Source of the DNA: Promethearchaeota archaeon Loki_b31
Lineage (GTDB): Archaea; Asgardarchaeota; Lokiarchaeia; Sigyniarchaeales; SOKP01
Assembly: GCA_005222975.1 (NCBI GenBank)
Contig: NJBI01000038.1
Coordinates: 1 to 34,132 of the forward strand
Reading direction: 5' to 3'
DNA: 34,132 nt
The notes under the pieces are model-generated. The model searched no databases. It was given only the letters and a program-made list of their open reading frames with translations, and had not been told where the DNA came from. Every line of letters starts with the position of its first letter. The first letter of the stretch is position 1. The position numbers and the translations under genes were made by a program. Positions 1-8,767 of this stretch are shown here, in pieces.

Positions 1-230
1 AACCTTTCGCTGGCACTATCTATAGATCTTCCGGTCATTTCGGAATAAAAAAAGACTCTAAGAAAATCCTCAGCGTCATATCTTGCGTTTTTACCTTTTC
101 TACACCCCCACATTTGAGATTCGATTGCGTCACAAAAGTTTTTAAAAAATGCTAACATATATTCATTAGAGAAAAGTGGTTTTAACTCAGCTTCCAAATC
201 TGAAAGTGGAGATAAATATTTTATGCGCAT
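1..230 (-). CDS. Transposase-like protein, N-terminal part (truncated by window edge)
   Basis: The minus strand is open from an ATG at 230 to the left edge, 76 codons with no stop in very AT-rich DNA. The translation starts MRIKYLSPLSDLEAEL and contains YDAEDFLRVFFYSEMTGRS, which resembles the N-terminal region of IS4/IS5-type transposases, where a DLLR-like helix and a TGRS motif precede the DDE core. The catalytic core would lie outside the window, so this is a partial call based on pattern recognition. A 13-bp inverted repeat brackets the start codon and may matter for expression. Confidence 0.45.
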   Translation of the reverse strand, partial: MRIKYLSPLSDLEAELKPLFSNEYMLAFFKNFCDAIESQMWGCRKGKNARYDAEDFLRVFFYSEMTGRSIDSASER

Positions 231-254
231 ACATAAATATAACCACTTTTCTCT
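168..254. repeat. 13-bp perfect inverted repeat around the transposase-like start codon
   Basis: AGAGAAAAGTGGT at 168-180 is exactly the reverse complement of ACCACTTTTCTCT at 242-254. In the minus-strand mRNA the two arms would form a long-loop hairpin with the ATG at 230 in the loop. It could be an end repeat of the element or an expression-limiting structure. The arms are seen directly; the function is inferred. Confidence 0.6.
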
Positions 255-494
255 TATAAATTTTTAGATAGATTCCCACTGGAAACAAGTGGAAAAAATT
301 AATAGTTAAATAATAAAAATTAGAAGTAATTATTTATAGAAAAAGATTCAGTTAAAGAGGATTTAGAGTTCTACTTCCTTTGATACTGATATTATAAAAA
401 GAATTTTTGCCTAATTTTTAAACATAGCAAAGTTTAATTTAATTATAATTTCAGATACTTCTTATTTTTATTAAATCGTAAGCAGGATTCTTCA
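231..494. other. Intergenic region between transposase-like gene and 495 gene
   Basis: This gap has no open frame worth calling. It holds the outer arm of the 13-bp inverted repeat and a small hairpin (CCACT at 276-280, AGTGG at 288-292) that could mark the end of the mobile element. The remainder is AT-rich and may hold the promoter of the gene at 495, but no clear TATA/BRE pair stands out. Confidence 0.4.
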
Positions 495-1646
495 ATGAAT
501 GGAATTTGGGATATAAAAGCCGACGCAGTAGAAAAGGGAGATAACCACAGAGATGTTTCACCCCTAACAGATAAAACTTGGAAAGATGATAATGGTTTTA
601 CTCATTACATTTTTAGTAAGACTGCTTTTAATAATCCTTGGTATTCGATTCAAGAAAATGATTTTGAACTTTTTGAAAATTTTATTGAAGGAGGGTCAAG
701 AGCTTATCCTTCCGATGGAAGTATCCCCTGTGATATTATAGCTGAAGAAGCTCGTAAAATTCTTAAGAAACTAGAAGAATGTTCAAATGATCCTAATCAC
801 CATTATTGTGAATTAGCCCGCGACTCGTTAAAACATGGAAAATTTTCTTTAGTTAGAGGTACATTGAAACTCTATTTAGGTAAGTATACTACGAGAGATT
901 GGAGAAGGAAAAGATTCACAGACGACATTGATTTTTGGATGTTTCAGATAATTTTATTGGATTCAACATTGAGAGATTGTAGCTTCATAAAAAATAAAAA
1001 TACAGGAGAATGGGAAAAAACAATTGAATGGAAAAATCCAATCACTAAAGAATTTAGGCGCGAAACATTATTTGCTGCAAATAACCTTAATCAATTACTT
1101 GATTTTGGGGCGGGGAGCTATCTTGAAGGGTCAAGCCTTAAGGAAATATTTGATAAAAAAATTAAAAGAGGTCATGATGTAGATTTGAGCGATATTATAA
1201 ATGTAGCAATGGTGAATAACGGAACCGACGGCTCTCATAAAGAAGAATGGTTAGAAGCATTGTCATCTTTTGAACAAGCAGCAAATACACGAAATATAAG
1301 AACTACATCTAATTTAATAAGTTTGTACCGCTATTCCTTTGCTATAGCGGATTATCTTAAAAGAGTTAGTGAAGCCATAAAGAGATACAATGATCTTATT
1401 TTTGATAAATCTAAATATCCTGATAAAACGTTAAAAAAGTTATGCAGATTTTCCAAACATTGGGTAAATTTTCTTAATATTAATGGACCAGAAGAAACAA
1501 GGAAGATACTTCACGAGTTTTACCTCGAGCAAGCAGAAGAAAAGCTAACACACGCAGAAAACCTAAAACTTTTTTCTAATAAGATACTAAAATTACTTAA
1601 TTCCAAATATGAATACCTTAAGGTAACATTTGATATTGAAACCTAA
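495..1646 (+). CDS. Hypothetical protein with nucleotidyltransferase-like DxD motif
   Basis: This is a 383-aa soluble protein that I do not firmly recognise. Around residues 115-147 it has the order SLVRGTLKLYL, a short spacer, then KRFTDDIDFW. That resembles the GG-A-L-x-L ... R-F/T-x-D-I-D-F/L arrangement of minimal and AbiEii-type nucleotidyltransferases, in which the two acidic residues (here D144 and D146) bind metal. The rest is mostly helical and charged. It sits beside a transposase-like gene and is followed by a hairpin with a T-tract, so it appears to be a single-gene unit, possibly accessory cargo. No antitoxin-like partner (such as AbiEi) is visible inside the window. The nucleotidyltransferase idea is an inference from one motif. 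Confidence 0.5.
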   Translation: MNGIWDIKADAVEKGDNHRDVSPLTDKTWKDDNGFTHYIFSKTAFNNPWYSIQENDFELFENFIEGGSRAYPSDGSIPCDIIAEEARKILKKLEECSNDPNHHYCELARDSLKHGKFSLVRGTLKLYLGKYTTRDWRRKRFTDDIDFWMFQIILLDSTLRDCSFIKNKNTGEWEKTIEWKNPITKEFRRETLFAANNLNQLLDFGAGSYLEGSSLKEIFDKKIKRGHDVDLSDIINVAMVNNGTDGSHKEEWLEALSSFEQAANTRNIRTTSNLISLYRYSFAIADYLKRVSEAIKRYNDLIFDKSKYPDKTLKKLCRFSKHWVNFLNINGPEETRKILHEFYLEQAEEKLTHAENLKLFSNKILKLLNSKYEYLKVTFDIET

Positions 1647-1673
1647 TTTAAAATTAAAGTAAAAATTAAAGAT

Positions 1674-1699
1674 CGTGAAACTGAACTTTCACGGTTTTT
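1674..1699 (+). terminator. Hairpin plus T-tract after the 495-1646 gene
   Basis: CGTGAAA (1674-1680) and TTTCACG (1687-1693) form a perfect 7-bp stem with a 6-nt loop, followed by a run of five T at 1695-1699. It lies 28 nt after the stop codon. Archaeal termination mainly needs the U-tract, so the hairpin may serve RNA stability. Confidence 0.5.
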
Positions 1700-1817
1700 C
1701 ATATATCCCTCTATATTATCTCAGTATTGTTCTTAGTCGTTCAAAAAGCTATTCGTTTAAAAAGTGTTTTATGATGAGATAAATATAATAAATATCTTCT
1801 CTTAATTGAACTAAGAT

Positions 1818-3068
1818 CTATGCTTCAAGAATGTCTCCAAGTACAATTTCCTTTTCTTTTGAAAATCGAGCTTTTGTAATTCCATGAAGTAGCCAGAATC
1901 CTATCGCTGCAAAGAGTGATAAAATACCTGCGATATACCAAACCCAATTTGGTCCTATATTCTCCCAGATAAGTCCAGCAACTAAAATCGCAAATAAATT
2001 AGGGATCGCCCAGTGGAAGCCAAACACTGCCATATACCGTCCTCGTTTATCTTCAGGAGCAAGAAATGCAGCTGCAGTTAGCCCAATAGGCATCTCAATC
2101 ATTTCCCCTATAGTAATAATTGCCATAGCGATAAAAAATAGGTACGACTCTGAAACAAAACCGTACATACTAAATCCAACCATATAAAACAGAGTTCCTA
2201 CAGCCATCACCTTCATAGGAGAAAATTTTGACATCTTCCTAGTTATCCAAAATTGAAATACTACCACCATCACCGCGTTCATACTTAACAAAAAACCAAA
2301 ATTCAGCGTAGGAAATCCATGGACATCACGCAAATATACCGACAAGGTGGCGTTCATTTGCATATATACAATCACCGTTATAGCAGACACAGAGAGAAAC
2401 AACATGTATCTCCAATCTTTTAAAACTTCTTTGTATCCTATCACGGTTTTCACAACTGTTTCTTCTGCTTCGCCTTCTTTTTTTTCAGGTTTCGTTTCTG
2501 GAATGACAAAAAATACGATAATTCCTGTAATTAAGCTACTTACAGCATCTGCAATAAATAAAAACAGATAAGATTGAGTCGCTATAAATCCACCAAAGAT
2601 AGGACCGACCACTGCTGAAAGATTAACAGCCACCCGTAGAATCCCAAATCCCTCTGCTTGTTTCTCTTTGGGAAGCAAATCTGCTACCATTGCTTGTCTC
2701 GCAGGACCTCCAAAATTCCCCATTAAACCCATAAACGCAGCGAGGATGTAAAAAATATTCAAATCATCGACTAATCCCATGAAGATGCTGCTTACACCGC
2801 TAGAAATCAACCCAATAAGTAGCATAGCACGACGCCCATATTTATCGGCTAACGCACCTCCGATTATACCACCGATTATATTTCCTGCCGAAAATATCGC
2901 AAATAGAAATCCTACCTCGGTCATTCCTACATTAAAACGTGCGGTTACATACAATGCAAAAAAAGGAAATAATAAAAAACTTCCAAACCTATCAATGAAA
3001 GTGGCGAGGACTAACACTTTAAAGGCATTAGGATATTCTTTATAACTATTTTTAATTTTTGTAAGCAT
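1818..3068 (-). CDS. MFS transporter (12-TM, drug-efflux/sugar-transporter type)
   Basis: This 416-aa membrane protein has about 12 hydrophobic segments in two halves, the usual major facilitator size. The signature loop between TM2 and TM3 is present (GGALADKYGRR, residues 70-80), and a charged cytoplasmic linker rich in Glu/Lys (about residues 192-206, PETKPEKKEGEAEE) separates the halves. The family uses ion gradients to move small solutes; the substrate cannot be read from sequence, although the best general resemblance is to multidrug-type exporters. It is transcribed alone and divergently from the acyl-CoA dehydrogenase gene, with a 152-bp shared upstream region. Confidence 0.9.
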   Translation of the reverse strand: MLTKIKNSYKEYPNAFKVLVLATFIDRFGSFLLFPFFALYVTARFNVGMTEVGFLFAIFSAGNIIGGIIGGALADKYGRRAMLLIGLISSGVSSIFMGLVDDLNIFYILAAFMGLMGNFGGPARQAMVADLLPKEKQAEGFGILRVAVNLSAVVGPIFGGFIATQSYLFLFIADAVSSLITGIIVFFVIPETKPEKKEGEAEETVVKTVIGYKEVLKDWRYMLFLSVSAITVIVYMQMNATLSVYLRDVHGFPTLNFGFLLSMNAVMVVVFQFWITRKMSKFSPMKVMAVGTLFYMVGFSMYGFVSESYLFFIAMAIITIGEMIEMPIGLTAAAFLAPEDKRGRYMAVFGFHWAIPNLFAILVAGLIWENIGPNWVWYIAGILSLFAAIGFWLLHGITKARFSKEKEIVLGDILEA

Positions 3069-3220
3069 AATTAGACCACTAATTTACGAATTCAATAATA
3101 TATCCAATATCTAATGATCAATTTAAATAATGGTAAACTAATAAAGTTAGATTTATCTATTGTTTTTATTAGACCTATCATTACTTTATAGTAGTATAAA
3201 TCATCTAAGGAGAATCGAAA

Positions 3221-4459
3221 ATGTATGATTATTTAATAAGCGAAGAAAATAAAAAATTAAGAGAAGAAGTTCGAGAGTTCGTTAAAAATGCTGTACCACC
3301 TTCATTATTAAAACAAATGGATAAAGATGAGATTCAATATCCAAGTGAGTGGATGGAGGCATTAGCTAAACAAAATTTGATTGGAATAAGGTTTCCAAAG
3401 AAATATGGGGGTCGTGGATTAAATTGGGAAAGTGAAATTATTGCTCAAGAAGAAGTTGGTGTACTAGGAAGTTCCCTAACTTGTTTATTTTCATTACCGA
3501 GTATATGTGGGGAAGCGCTTAATAAATTTGGCACAGAAGACCAAAAGTTAAATTATTTAAAGCCTATGTGTGAGGGTAAGAAATTTACTGCTGAAGCGTT
3601 AACTGAACCAAGAGGAGGTTCGGACTTTTTTGGAGCTACTTCTACTGCTGTAAAAGAAGGAGATCACTACATATTAAATGGAGAAAAACGATTCGTTGTT
3701 GGCGCTGAAGGTGCTGATTTCTTTTTGGTTTACGCTAAAACGGATCCTAAAGCCCCTCCTCGCGATTCTTTAAGTTTATTTATTGTTGATAAAAGCGATG
3801 CAGTTGACGCGGCATATATATACGGTTTGTTAGGTACTAGAGGCGGTGGAGCAGGTAGGATAGTTTTTAAAGATGTAGAAGTCCCTAAGGAGAACTTAAT
3901 TCTGGGAGAAGGAGATGGGGGTAAAATATTTTACCACATGATGGTTCCAGAACGATTGACTACAGCTTCTGGGTTTCTCGGATTAGCACGCGCTTGTTTT
4001 CAAATAGCAACCAAATATAGCACCAAAAGAAAAGCATTTGGACAGATTATAAAGAATTTTCAAGCCGTTAACTTCATGATAGCGGATTGCATTACTTATT
4101 TAGATGCAACAAGAGCAATTGTGTTTACTACTGCGAAATCTATAGATGCAGGAGCGCCACCCGCTCTTCAAAGAAGATTAGTGTCTGAATCCAAAAAATT
4201 TTCAACTAAAGCATGCTGGAAAGTTATTAACAAATCAATGCAGATAATGGGTGGTATCGGGTATACTACCGTCTATCCTATAGAACGCCTTTTGAGAGAC
4301 GCTCGTATAGGAGAGATTTGGACCGGAACAACAGAAATTATGAATTTAATTATCCAACACGAATATTATAAAGAAACCTTAAGTGAAAAATGGCTTGGTC
4401 GTGATGTAGAGCAAGACGCAATTGACGCTGATGCTGAAATTGAAAAACACTATGGTTAA
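3221..4459 (+). CDS. Acyl-CoA dehydrogenase family flavoprotein
   Basis: This 412-aa protein has the full acyl-CoA dehydrogenase layout: N-terminal helical domain (about 1-115), middle beta domain with EALTEPRGGSDFFG (about 125-140) that contacts FAD, and C-terminal helical domain with KRKAFGQ and IMGGIGYT. Such enzymes oxidise acyl-CoA thioesters at C2-C3 and pass electrons to ETF; no etfAB is in the window. The site usually reading I-Y-E-G-T, which carries the catalytic base in short- and medium-chain enzymes, reads I-W-T-G-T here (Thr at 368). Either the base comes from elsewhere, as in isovaleryl-/long-chain enzymes, or the substrate differs. A strong Shine-Dalgarno AAGGAGA lies 8-9 nt before the ATG. 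Confidence 0.92.
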   Translation: MYDYLISEENKKLREEVREFVKNAVPPSLLKQMDKDEIQYPSEWMEALAKQNLIGIRFPKKYGGRGLNWESEIIAQEEVGVLGSSLTCLFSLPSICGEALNKFGTEDQKLNYLKPMCEGKKFTAEALTEPRGGSDFFGATSTAVKEGDHYILNGEKRFVVGAEGADFFLVYAKTDPKAPPRDSLSLFIVDKSDAVDAAYIYGLLGTRGGGAGRIVFKDVEVPKENLILGEGDGGKIFYHMMVPERLTTASGFLGLARACFQIATKYSTKRKAFGQIIKNFQAVNFMIADCITYLDATRAIVFTTAKSIDAGAPPALQRRLVSESKKFSTKACWKVINKSMQIMGGIGYTTVYPIERLLRDARIGEIWTGTTEIMNLIIQHEYYKETLSEKWLGRDVEQDAIDADAEIEKHYG

Positions 4460-4515
4460 TTTATATTTCTTTTTTTAAATTTAAATCCAAAACAATTAAA
4501 AAAAAAACAGTGGAA

Positions 4516-5664
4516 TTATTTTTGTTTCGATAGATATCTAATTTTCACTAATAGGTCTCGTAATTCCATTTTGTCACTATCCGAGGTAATGTATTTCTTT
4601 TTTACCCCTTCTGAAAGTGGTATAGTTTCAATTTTATTTCCTTGAAGCGAAACCATATTCCCAAATTTAGATTTCAAAACAAGATTCATAGCTGCTAATC
4701 CAAATCTCAATCCTAAGATTCTATCGAACGAATTAGGTGTTCCTGCTCGCATTGTGTGGCCCAGGACTACGCTTCTACACTCAAAATCCACACCATTATT
4801 CTGAAATTCCTTTTTCAAATCTTCTCTTAAGTTGAGTTCGTCAACAATTATTTTAGATATATTTAATTTTACAAGCAAAGGGTTTCCATATGTATCCTTA
4901 GGTAATTTATCTATCGTTTCTTTTGATATTGTTTTAAAATCCTTTTTCAACGACTCTGAATTTGGATAAGCTCCTTCCGAGGTGGCAATGATGTGATATT
5001 TGTACCCTGAATTGACTCTTTTTTTAAGCACGTCAATAATGTCCTTTTCTAAACTAAATGGTGTTTCAGGAACTAATATTATATCGGCACCAGCAGAAAT
5101 TCCACTATACATTGTAAGAAATCCTGCGTCTCTTCCCATAACTTCTACTACAAATACCCTTTGATGAGACCTTGCGGTAGTCGTTAAGTTATCCATCGCA
5201 TTGGAAGCTAGTTGCACAGCGCTCCAAAACCCGAACGTGTAATGCGTTCCAGCTAAATCGTTATCTATCGTTTTTGGACAACCAATTACATTCGCTTTTG
5301 AATATTTGCACATAGCATCCGCAACGCTTAAGGTATCATCGCCGCCAATAGCTATTAGCGCATCTATACCTAACTCATCAAATTTAGCTACCAGATCTTT
5401 TGCTACTTTTTCTTTGGATTCTGCTCCCTTAAAGGGATTAGTTCTACTCGTATATAATATAGTCCCGCCAATAGTATGTAAGTCATCGTGTTCTGCAATT
5501 TTAAGAGGTATTGTTAGATTCTCCATGAGACCCTTCCAACCTTTAAGGATTCCAACACATTCTATGCCCGCATCATAAGCCTTCAACATTATTCCATATA
5601 TAACGGAGTTTAAACCCGGGCAATCTCCACCTCCCGTAAGGATTCCAACTTTTTTAATTACCAT
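4516..5664 (-). CDS. 6-phosphofructokinase, PfkA family, predicted PPi-dependent
   Basis: This 382-aa PfkA-superfamily enzyme phosphorylates fructose 6-phosphate at C1 in glycolysis. It shows the GGGDCPGLN phosphate loop (11-19), the catalytic TIDND loop (132-136) and MGRDAGF for sugar-phosphate binding. Phosphoryl-donor determinants are the pyrophosphate type: GGDDT (Asp110 where ATP enzymes have Gly104, E. coli numbering) and PKTIDND (Lys131 where ATP enzymes have Gly124). By established family rules Asp plus Lys block ATP and favour PPi. The length, longer than the roughly 320-aa bacterial ATP enzyme, fits the PPi/mixed group III. Archaea more often use ADP-dependent PFK, so horizontal acquisition is plausible. 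It appears monocistronic. Confidence 0.92.
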   Translation of the reverse strand: MVIKKVGILTGGGDCPGLNSVIYGIMLKAYDAGIECVGILKGWKGLMENLTIPLKIAEHDDLHTIGGTILYTSRTNPFKGAESKEKVAKDLVAKFDELGIDALIAIGGDDTLSVADAMCKYSKANVIGCPKTIDNDLAGTHYTFGFWSAVQLASNAMDNLTTTARSHQRVFVVEVMGRDAGFLTMYSGISAGADIILVPETPFSLEKDIIDVLKKRVNSGYKYHIIATSEGAYPNSESLKKDFKTISKETIDKLPKDTYGNPLLVKLNISKIIVDELNLREDLKKEFQNNGVDFECRSVVLGHTMRAGTPNSFDRILGLRFGLAAMNLVLKSKFGNMVSLQGNKIETIPLSEGVKKKYITSDSDKMELRDLLVKIRYLSKQK

Positions 5665-5741
5665 TTGATTTCACATTTTTAATAATTTAATTTTTTTCAT
5701 TAATACTTATTAAAAAATAATGATGATTTCCTTTATTATTT

Positions 5742-6311
5742 TTAATTTAATTCTTTTGGCTCAAATTTTTCGAATGAATATTTTGATTTATCGTTAGGAA
5801 TAATATAACTTCCCCCTCCAGTATCAGTTATAATTAAAGTGAACTTAAATTCTCCCTTTAATGCCTTTCCCAAGTCCTGCAAAATTTTATCAATTTCTTC
5901 TATTTGAGCATCATCTTCTTCGAGATTTTTACGATAAATTGAAACTGCGTTTTCAAATCGAAACAAAATACCCTCTACATTTGTATAATAAAAATCAGCT
6001 CTAGGACCCGGGTTAACAACTAATTCTAATTCGGGAATTTCTAAAGAACCTACTGGGGAACGATATATTTTAGATTTTAAGTCGTCTTCATTTGTAACCT
6101 TTAACTTCATAATACCTGGAGTAAAATTAGTAGTTAAAGGGATTATATCATTATTGGAATAATAACATATGTTACATTCAAATTTAATAATTAATATTTT
6201 ATCTCCGTCTGGTACATCATATGTCACCTTACTGATTTCAATTTTTCCTTCGCTACAAATTGGACATTTAAAGGAATAATTAATTTCGGTTTTTTCAGCT
6301 CTCTTTGACAT
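5742..6311 (-). CDS. ZPR1 zinc-finger domain protein
   Basis: This 189-aa protein has a CxxC...CxxC zinc finger (C16, C19, C46, C49) followed by a beta-rich domain containing PGIMKLKV, SPVGSLEIPE and NPGPRADFYYTNVEGIL, which matches the archaeal single-module ZPR1 family. Eukaryotic ZPR1 has two such modules and acts in eEF1A folding and translation-related processes; the archaeal role is not established. It is on the minus strand, 77 nt upstream of the pfk start, so the two could share a transcript. The other side is a 263-nt gap to the divergent oxidoreductase operon. Confidence 0.85.
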   Translation of the reverse strand: MSKRAEKTEINYSFKCPICSEGKIEISKVTYDVPDGDKILIIKFECNICYYSNNDIIPLTTNFTPGIMKLKVTNEDDLKSKIYRSPVGSLEIPELELVVNPGPRADFYYTNVEGILFRFENAVSIYRKNLEEDDAQIEEIDKILQDLGKALKGEFKFTLIITDTGGGSYIIPNDKSKYSFEKFEPKELN

Positions 6312-6574
6312 AATTTCACATATATATATAGATAAATTATTGTAAGTGATGTAAAAATTCTAAAACTTCTTTGATTCAATTAAGCGAGAATTTCTTTGCG
6401 TAATTTATTCTTTATAGTGGTCTATTGCTTATTAAACGGCTTACTTATAAATTTTTTCCAGAAATTTTTAATGTATTGGAAATAATTAATAGTACAACAA
6501 TAATTTTATGTGAAAATCACTAGAATAACCGTAATAGTACAAATTTAATGTTTATAATTTTCTATAACGAATAA
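6312..6574. promoter_or_regulatory. Divergent intergenic region between ZPR1 and the oxidoreductase operon
   Basis: This 263-bp AT-rich stretch separates two divergent transcription units and must hold both promoters. Several TATA-like stretches occur but none can be assigned with confidence. No Shine-Dalgarno sequence precedes the GTG at 6575, so the operon mRNA may be leaderless or have a short leader. Confidence 0.35.
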
Positions 6575-7162
6575 GTGAAAAAAAATTTGACAGATAATGA
6601 AATTGTAGAAATAACCTACCATGGTCGGGGTGGTCAGACTGCTATTACTGCCAGTCAGTTATTAGCACAATTAGCTTTTGAAAAAGGATTTAAGGATGCT
6701 ATTGCGATCCCAATTATAGGTGCTGAAAGAAGAGGTGCTCCAATTCAAGCATTCACTAAAATTTCAAAGAATAAACCTATAAAAACTTACGACAGTGTAG
6801 TCAATCCTGATTACATCATGGTTTTTGATACTTCTTTGTTAGAGATTCCAAGAGTGAAAGAAACGATTAAAGAAGGAGTTACACTTTTAATTAATAGCGC
6901 TAAACCGATCGATTTAAGTTTATTTCCAAAAAACCTAAAGATCTATTTAGTAGATGCAACTGGGATTTGCATTAATAGAGGATTCATGCATTCTAGTGGA
7001 CCAATTCTAAATATTCCTATGTTAGGGGCTTTTGGTAAAATTACGGGGTATTACGATCTTAAGATTATGGAAAAAGTTCTAAAAAAAGAATTTGGAGAAA
7101 ATAGGTTAGAAAAAAACATGTCTGTGGCAAACGACGGTTATGAGTCTGTAAGGGAGGCATAA
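6575..7162 (+). CDS. porG: 2-oxoacid:ferredoxin oxidoreductase gamma subunit
   Basis: This 195-aa subunit has the gamma-family features EITYHGRGGQTAITASQLLA near the N-terminus, followed by IPIIGAERRGAPIQAFTKIS. The gamma subunit helps form the CoA-binding part of pyruvate-type oxidoreductases, which convert a 2-oxoacid plus CoA to acyl-CoA, CO2 and reduced ferredoxin. It is first in a tight gamma-delta-alpha-beta operon, the order typical of archaeal four-subunit enzymes. The start is GTG; the next gene follows after 2 nt. The pyruvate assignment over other 2-oxoacids is likely but not proven. Confidence 0.92.
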   Translation: MKKNLTDNEIVEITYHGRGGQTAITASQLLAQLAFEKGFKDAIAIPIIGAERRGAPIQAFTKISKNKPIKTYDSVVNPDYIMVFDTSLLEIPRVKETIKEGVTLLINSAKPIDLSLFPKNLKIYLVDATGICINRGFMHSSGPILNIPMLGAFGKITGYYDLKIMEKVLKKEFGENRLEKNMSVANDGYESVREA

Positions 7163-7164
7163 AT

Positions 7165-7515
7165 ATGTCTGAATCTGAAAAATGGAAAAAGATTAATAAA
7201 TCTAAAGAAGAACGTCCTAAAGTTCAAGAATATAAAAATTGGAAAGAACTATCTCCAATTCCTATTTCCCTACCAATTGAAGGAAATATGGGAACGACTG
7301 GAGATTGGAGAACGTTTAGACCCGTAATAGATCAAGAAAATTGTAATAAATGCGGATTTTGTTGGATGTACTGTCCCGAAGGTGTTATTGAAAAGAAGGA
7401 AGATGGGCATTTTGAAATTGATTTATTATATTGTAAAGGTTGTGGAATCTGCGCAAAAGAATGTCCTACTAAAAATATTGAAATGGTTAGAGAGAGTGAT
7501 ATAAAAGATGGTTGA
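7165..7515 (+). CDS. porD: 2-oxoacid:ferredoxin oxidoreductase delta subunit (2x[4Fe-4S])
   Basis: This 116-aa ferredoxin-like subunit has two CxxCxxCxxxCP motifs (C60/C63/C66/C70 and C90/C93/C96/C100), binding two [4Fe-4S] clusters that pass electrons from the thiamine site to ferredoxin. The N-terminal 50 residues (WKELSPIPISLPIEGN...GDWRTFRPV) are the usual docking segment of PorD. A Shine-Dalgarno GGGAGG lies within the end of porG. Its 3' end overlaps porA by 8 nt, which suggests translational coupling. Confidence 0.94.
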   Translation: MSESEKWKKINKSKEERPKVQEYKNWKELSPIPISLPIEGNMGTTGDWRTFRPVIDQENCNKCGFCWMYCPEGVIEKKEDGHFEIDLLYCKGCGICAKECPTKNIEMVRESDIKDG

Positions 7516-8764
7516 AGCCACAAATGATTTTGTTCAAGAAAAAGAAACTATAGTAATAAAAGGAAATATCTCTGCTGCTTATGCTGCTAAGTCTGCTAGG
7601 GTTCAAGTAATAAGTGCTTACCCAATTACGCCTCAAACAACAGTAGTAGAAAAGCTTTCTGAATTTGTTGATAATGGATTAATGCCAGGAACTCAGTATA
7701 TAAAAGTGGAGTCTGAACATTCTGTAATGGCCTCAGTAATTACAGCAAGTATGGCTGGAACTCGAACTTTTACAGCAACGGCAGGACAAGGTCTTTTTTA
7801 CATGTTTGAGATGCTTCATTGGGCTAGTGGGTCCAGATTACCAATTGTCACCACCATCGCATCAAGGGGGGCAGCTCCACCATGGAATATATGGGCAGAT
7901 TTTACAGATGTTATTAGTTGCCGGGACACTGGATGGATGACTGCGTTTTGTGCGACTCACCAAGAAATTTACGACGAAGTATTAATGTCCTATAAGATAT
8001 GCGAAGATTACGATGTTTTATTGCCTAAGTTCGTTGCTTATGGAGGATTTATATTATCTCACACATCTAAACCTGTAATAATTGAAGATCAAGATCTAGT
8101 TGATTCATTTTTACCACCTTTGCCAGATGAAAAGGGATGGCCTCATATGTGGATTGATCCGGAAAGGCCTCTAATGTTTGGAAATCTCATTATGCCATCG
8201 GGATTCTATTACGAATTCAGAATGAAAATCCACGATGCCATGGTTAGAGCTAAAGAGAAAATCAAGAGTGTAGCAAAAGATTTTGAAAAAATCTTTGGTA
8301 GAAATTACGGAAATGGTTTAATTCAAGAATATAAAATGGATGGGGCAGATATAGGAATGGTAATTTATGGGGACTTAGCTCTACAAATGGAACAAGCAGT
8401 TGATGATTTGAGAGAAGAAGGATATAAAGTTGGTATGGTTAAATTAAGGCATTTTAGACCTTTTCCAGTTGAAGATATTATTGAAATTGCAAAAAAAGTG
8501 CCACTTCTTGGAGTAGTTGACAGAGCAACGGCGTTTGGAAGCCCAACGGGAGGACCCGTGAGTTGTGAGGTAAAGACAGCTTTATACGATGTTAAGGGTA
8601 CCGCTAAAATATTGCCAATGATAAACGGTTTAGGCGGAAGAGAAGTTACTTTGGAACAACAAAAAAATCAATTAAAAATGTTAATAAAACTAAACGAAAC
8701 CGGAGAGCTCCCAAAAGATATGCTTTATGGCACTTTTTGGGACGGATTATTAGAGGTGAAATAG
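7508..8764 (+). CDS. porA: 2-oxoacid:ferredoxin oxidoreductase alpha subunit
   Basis: This 418-aa subunit has SAYPITPQTTVVEKLSEF (about 36-54), the motif that contacts the substrate carboxylate and thiamine pyrimidine, then VESEHSVMASVITASMAGTR and TATAGQGL, all diagnostic of the PorA family. A C-terminal transketolase-like domain (about 270-400) includes GMVKLRHFRPFP. With porB it forms the thiamine-diphosphate active site. The start overlaps porD by 8 nt and porB follows after 3 nt, so the four subunits should be made together. In an anaerobic archaeon the enzyme could work in pyruvate oxidation or CO2-fixing pyruvate synthesis. Confidence 0.95.
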   Translation: MVEATNDFVQEKETIVIKGNISAAYAAKSARVQVISAYPITPQTTVVEKLSEFVDNGLMPGTQYIKVESEHSVMASVITASMAGTRTFTATAGQGLFYMFEMLHWASGSRLPIVTTIASRGAAPPWNIWADFTDVISCRDTGWMTAFCATHQEIYDEVLMSYKICEDYDVLLPKFVAYGGFILSHTSKPVIIEDQDLVDSFLPPLPDEKGWPHMWIDPERPLMFGNLIMPSGFYYEFRMKIHDAMVRAKEKIKSVAKDFEKIFGRNYGNGLIQEYKMDGADIGMVIYGDLALQMEQAVDDLREEGYKVGMVKLRHFRPFPVEDIIEIAKKVPLLGVVDRATAFGSPTGGPVSCEVKTALYDVKGTAKILPMINGLGGREVTLEQQKNQLKMLIKLNETGELPKDMLYGTFWDGLLEVK

Positions 8765-8767
8765 GTA

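Noticed and set aside
2347..3045. Plus-strand open frames inside the MFS transporter gene
   Set aside because: They are antisense to a clear membrane transporter and have no recognisable sequence or ribosome-binding sites.
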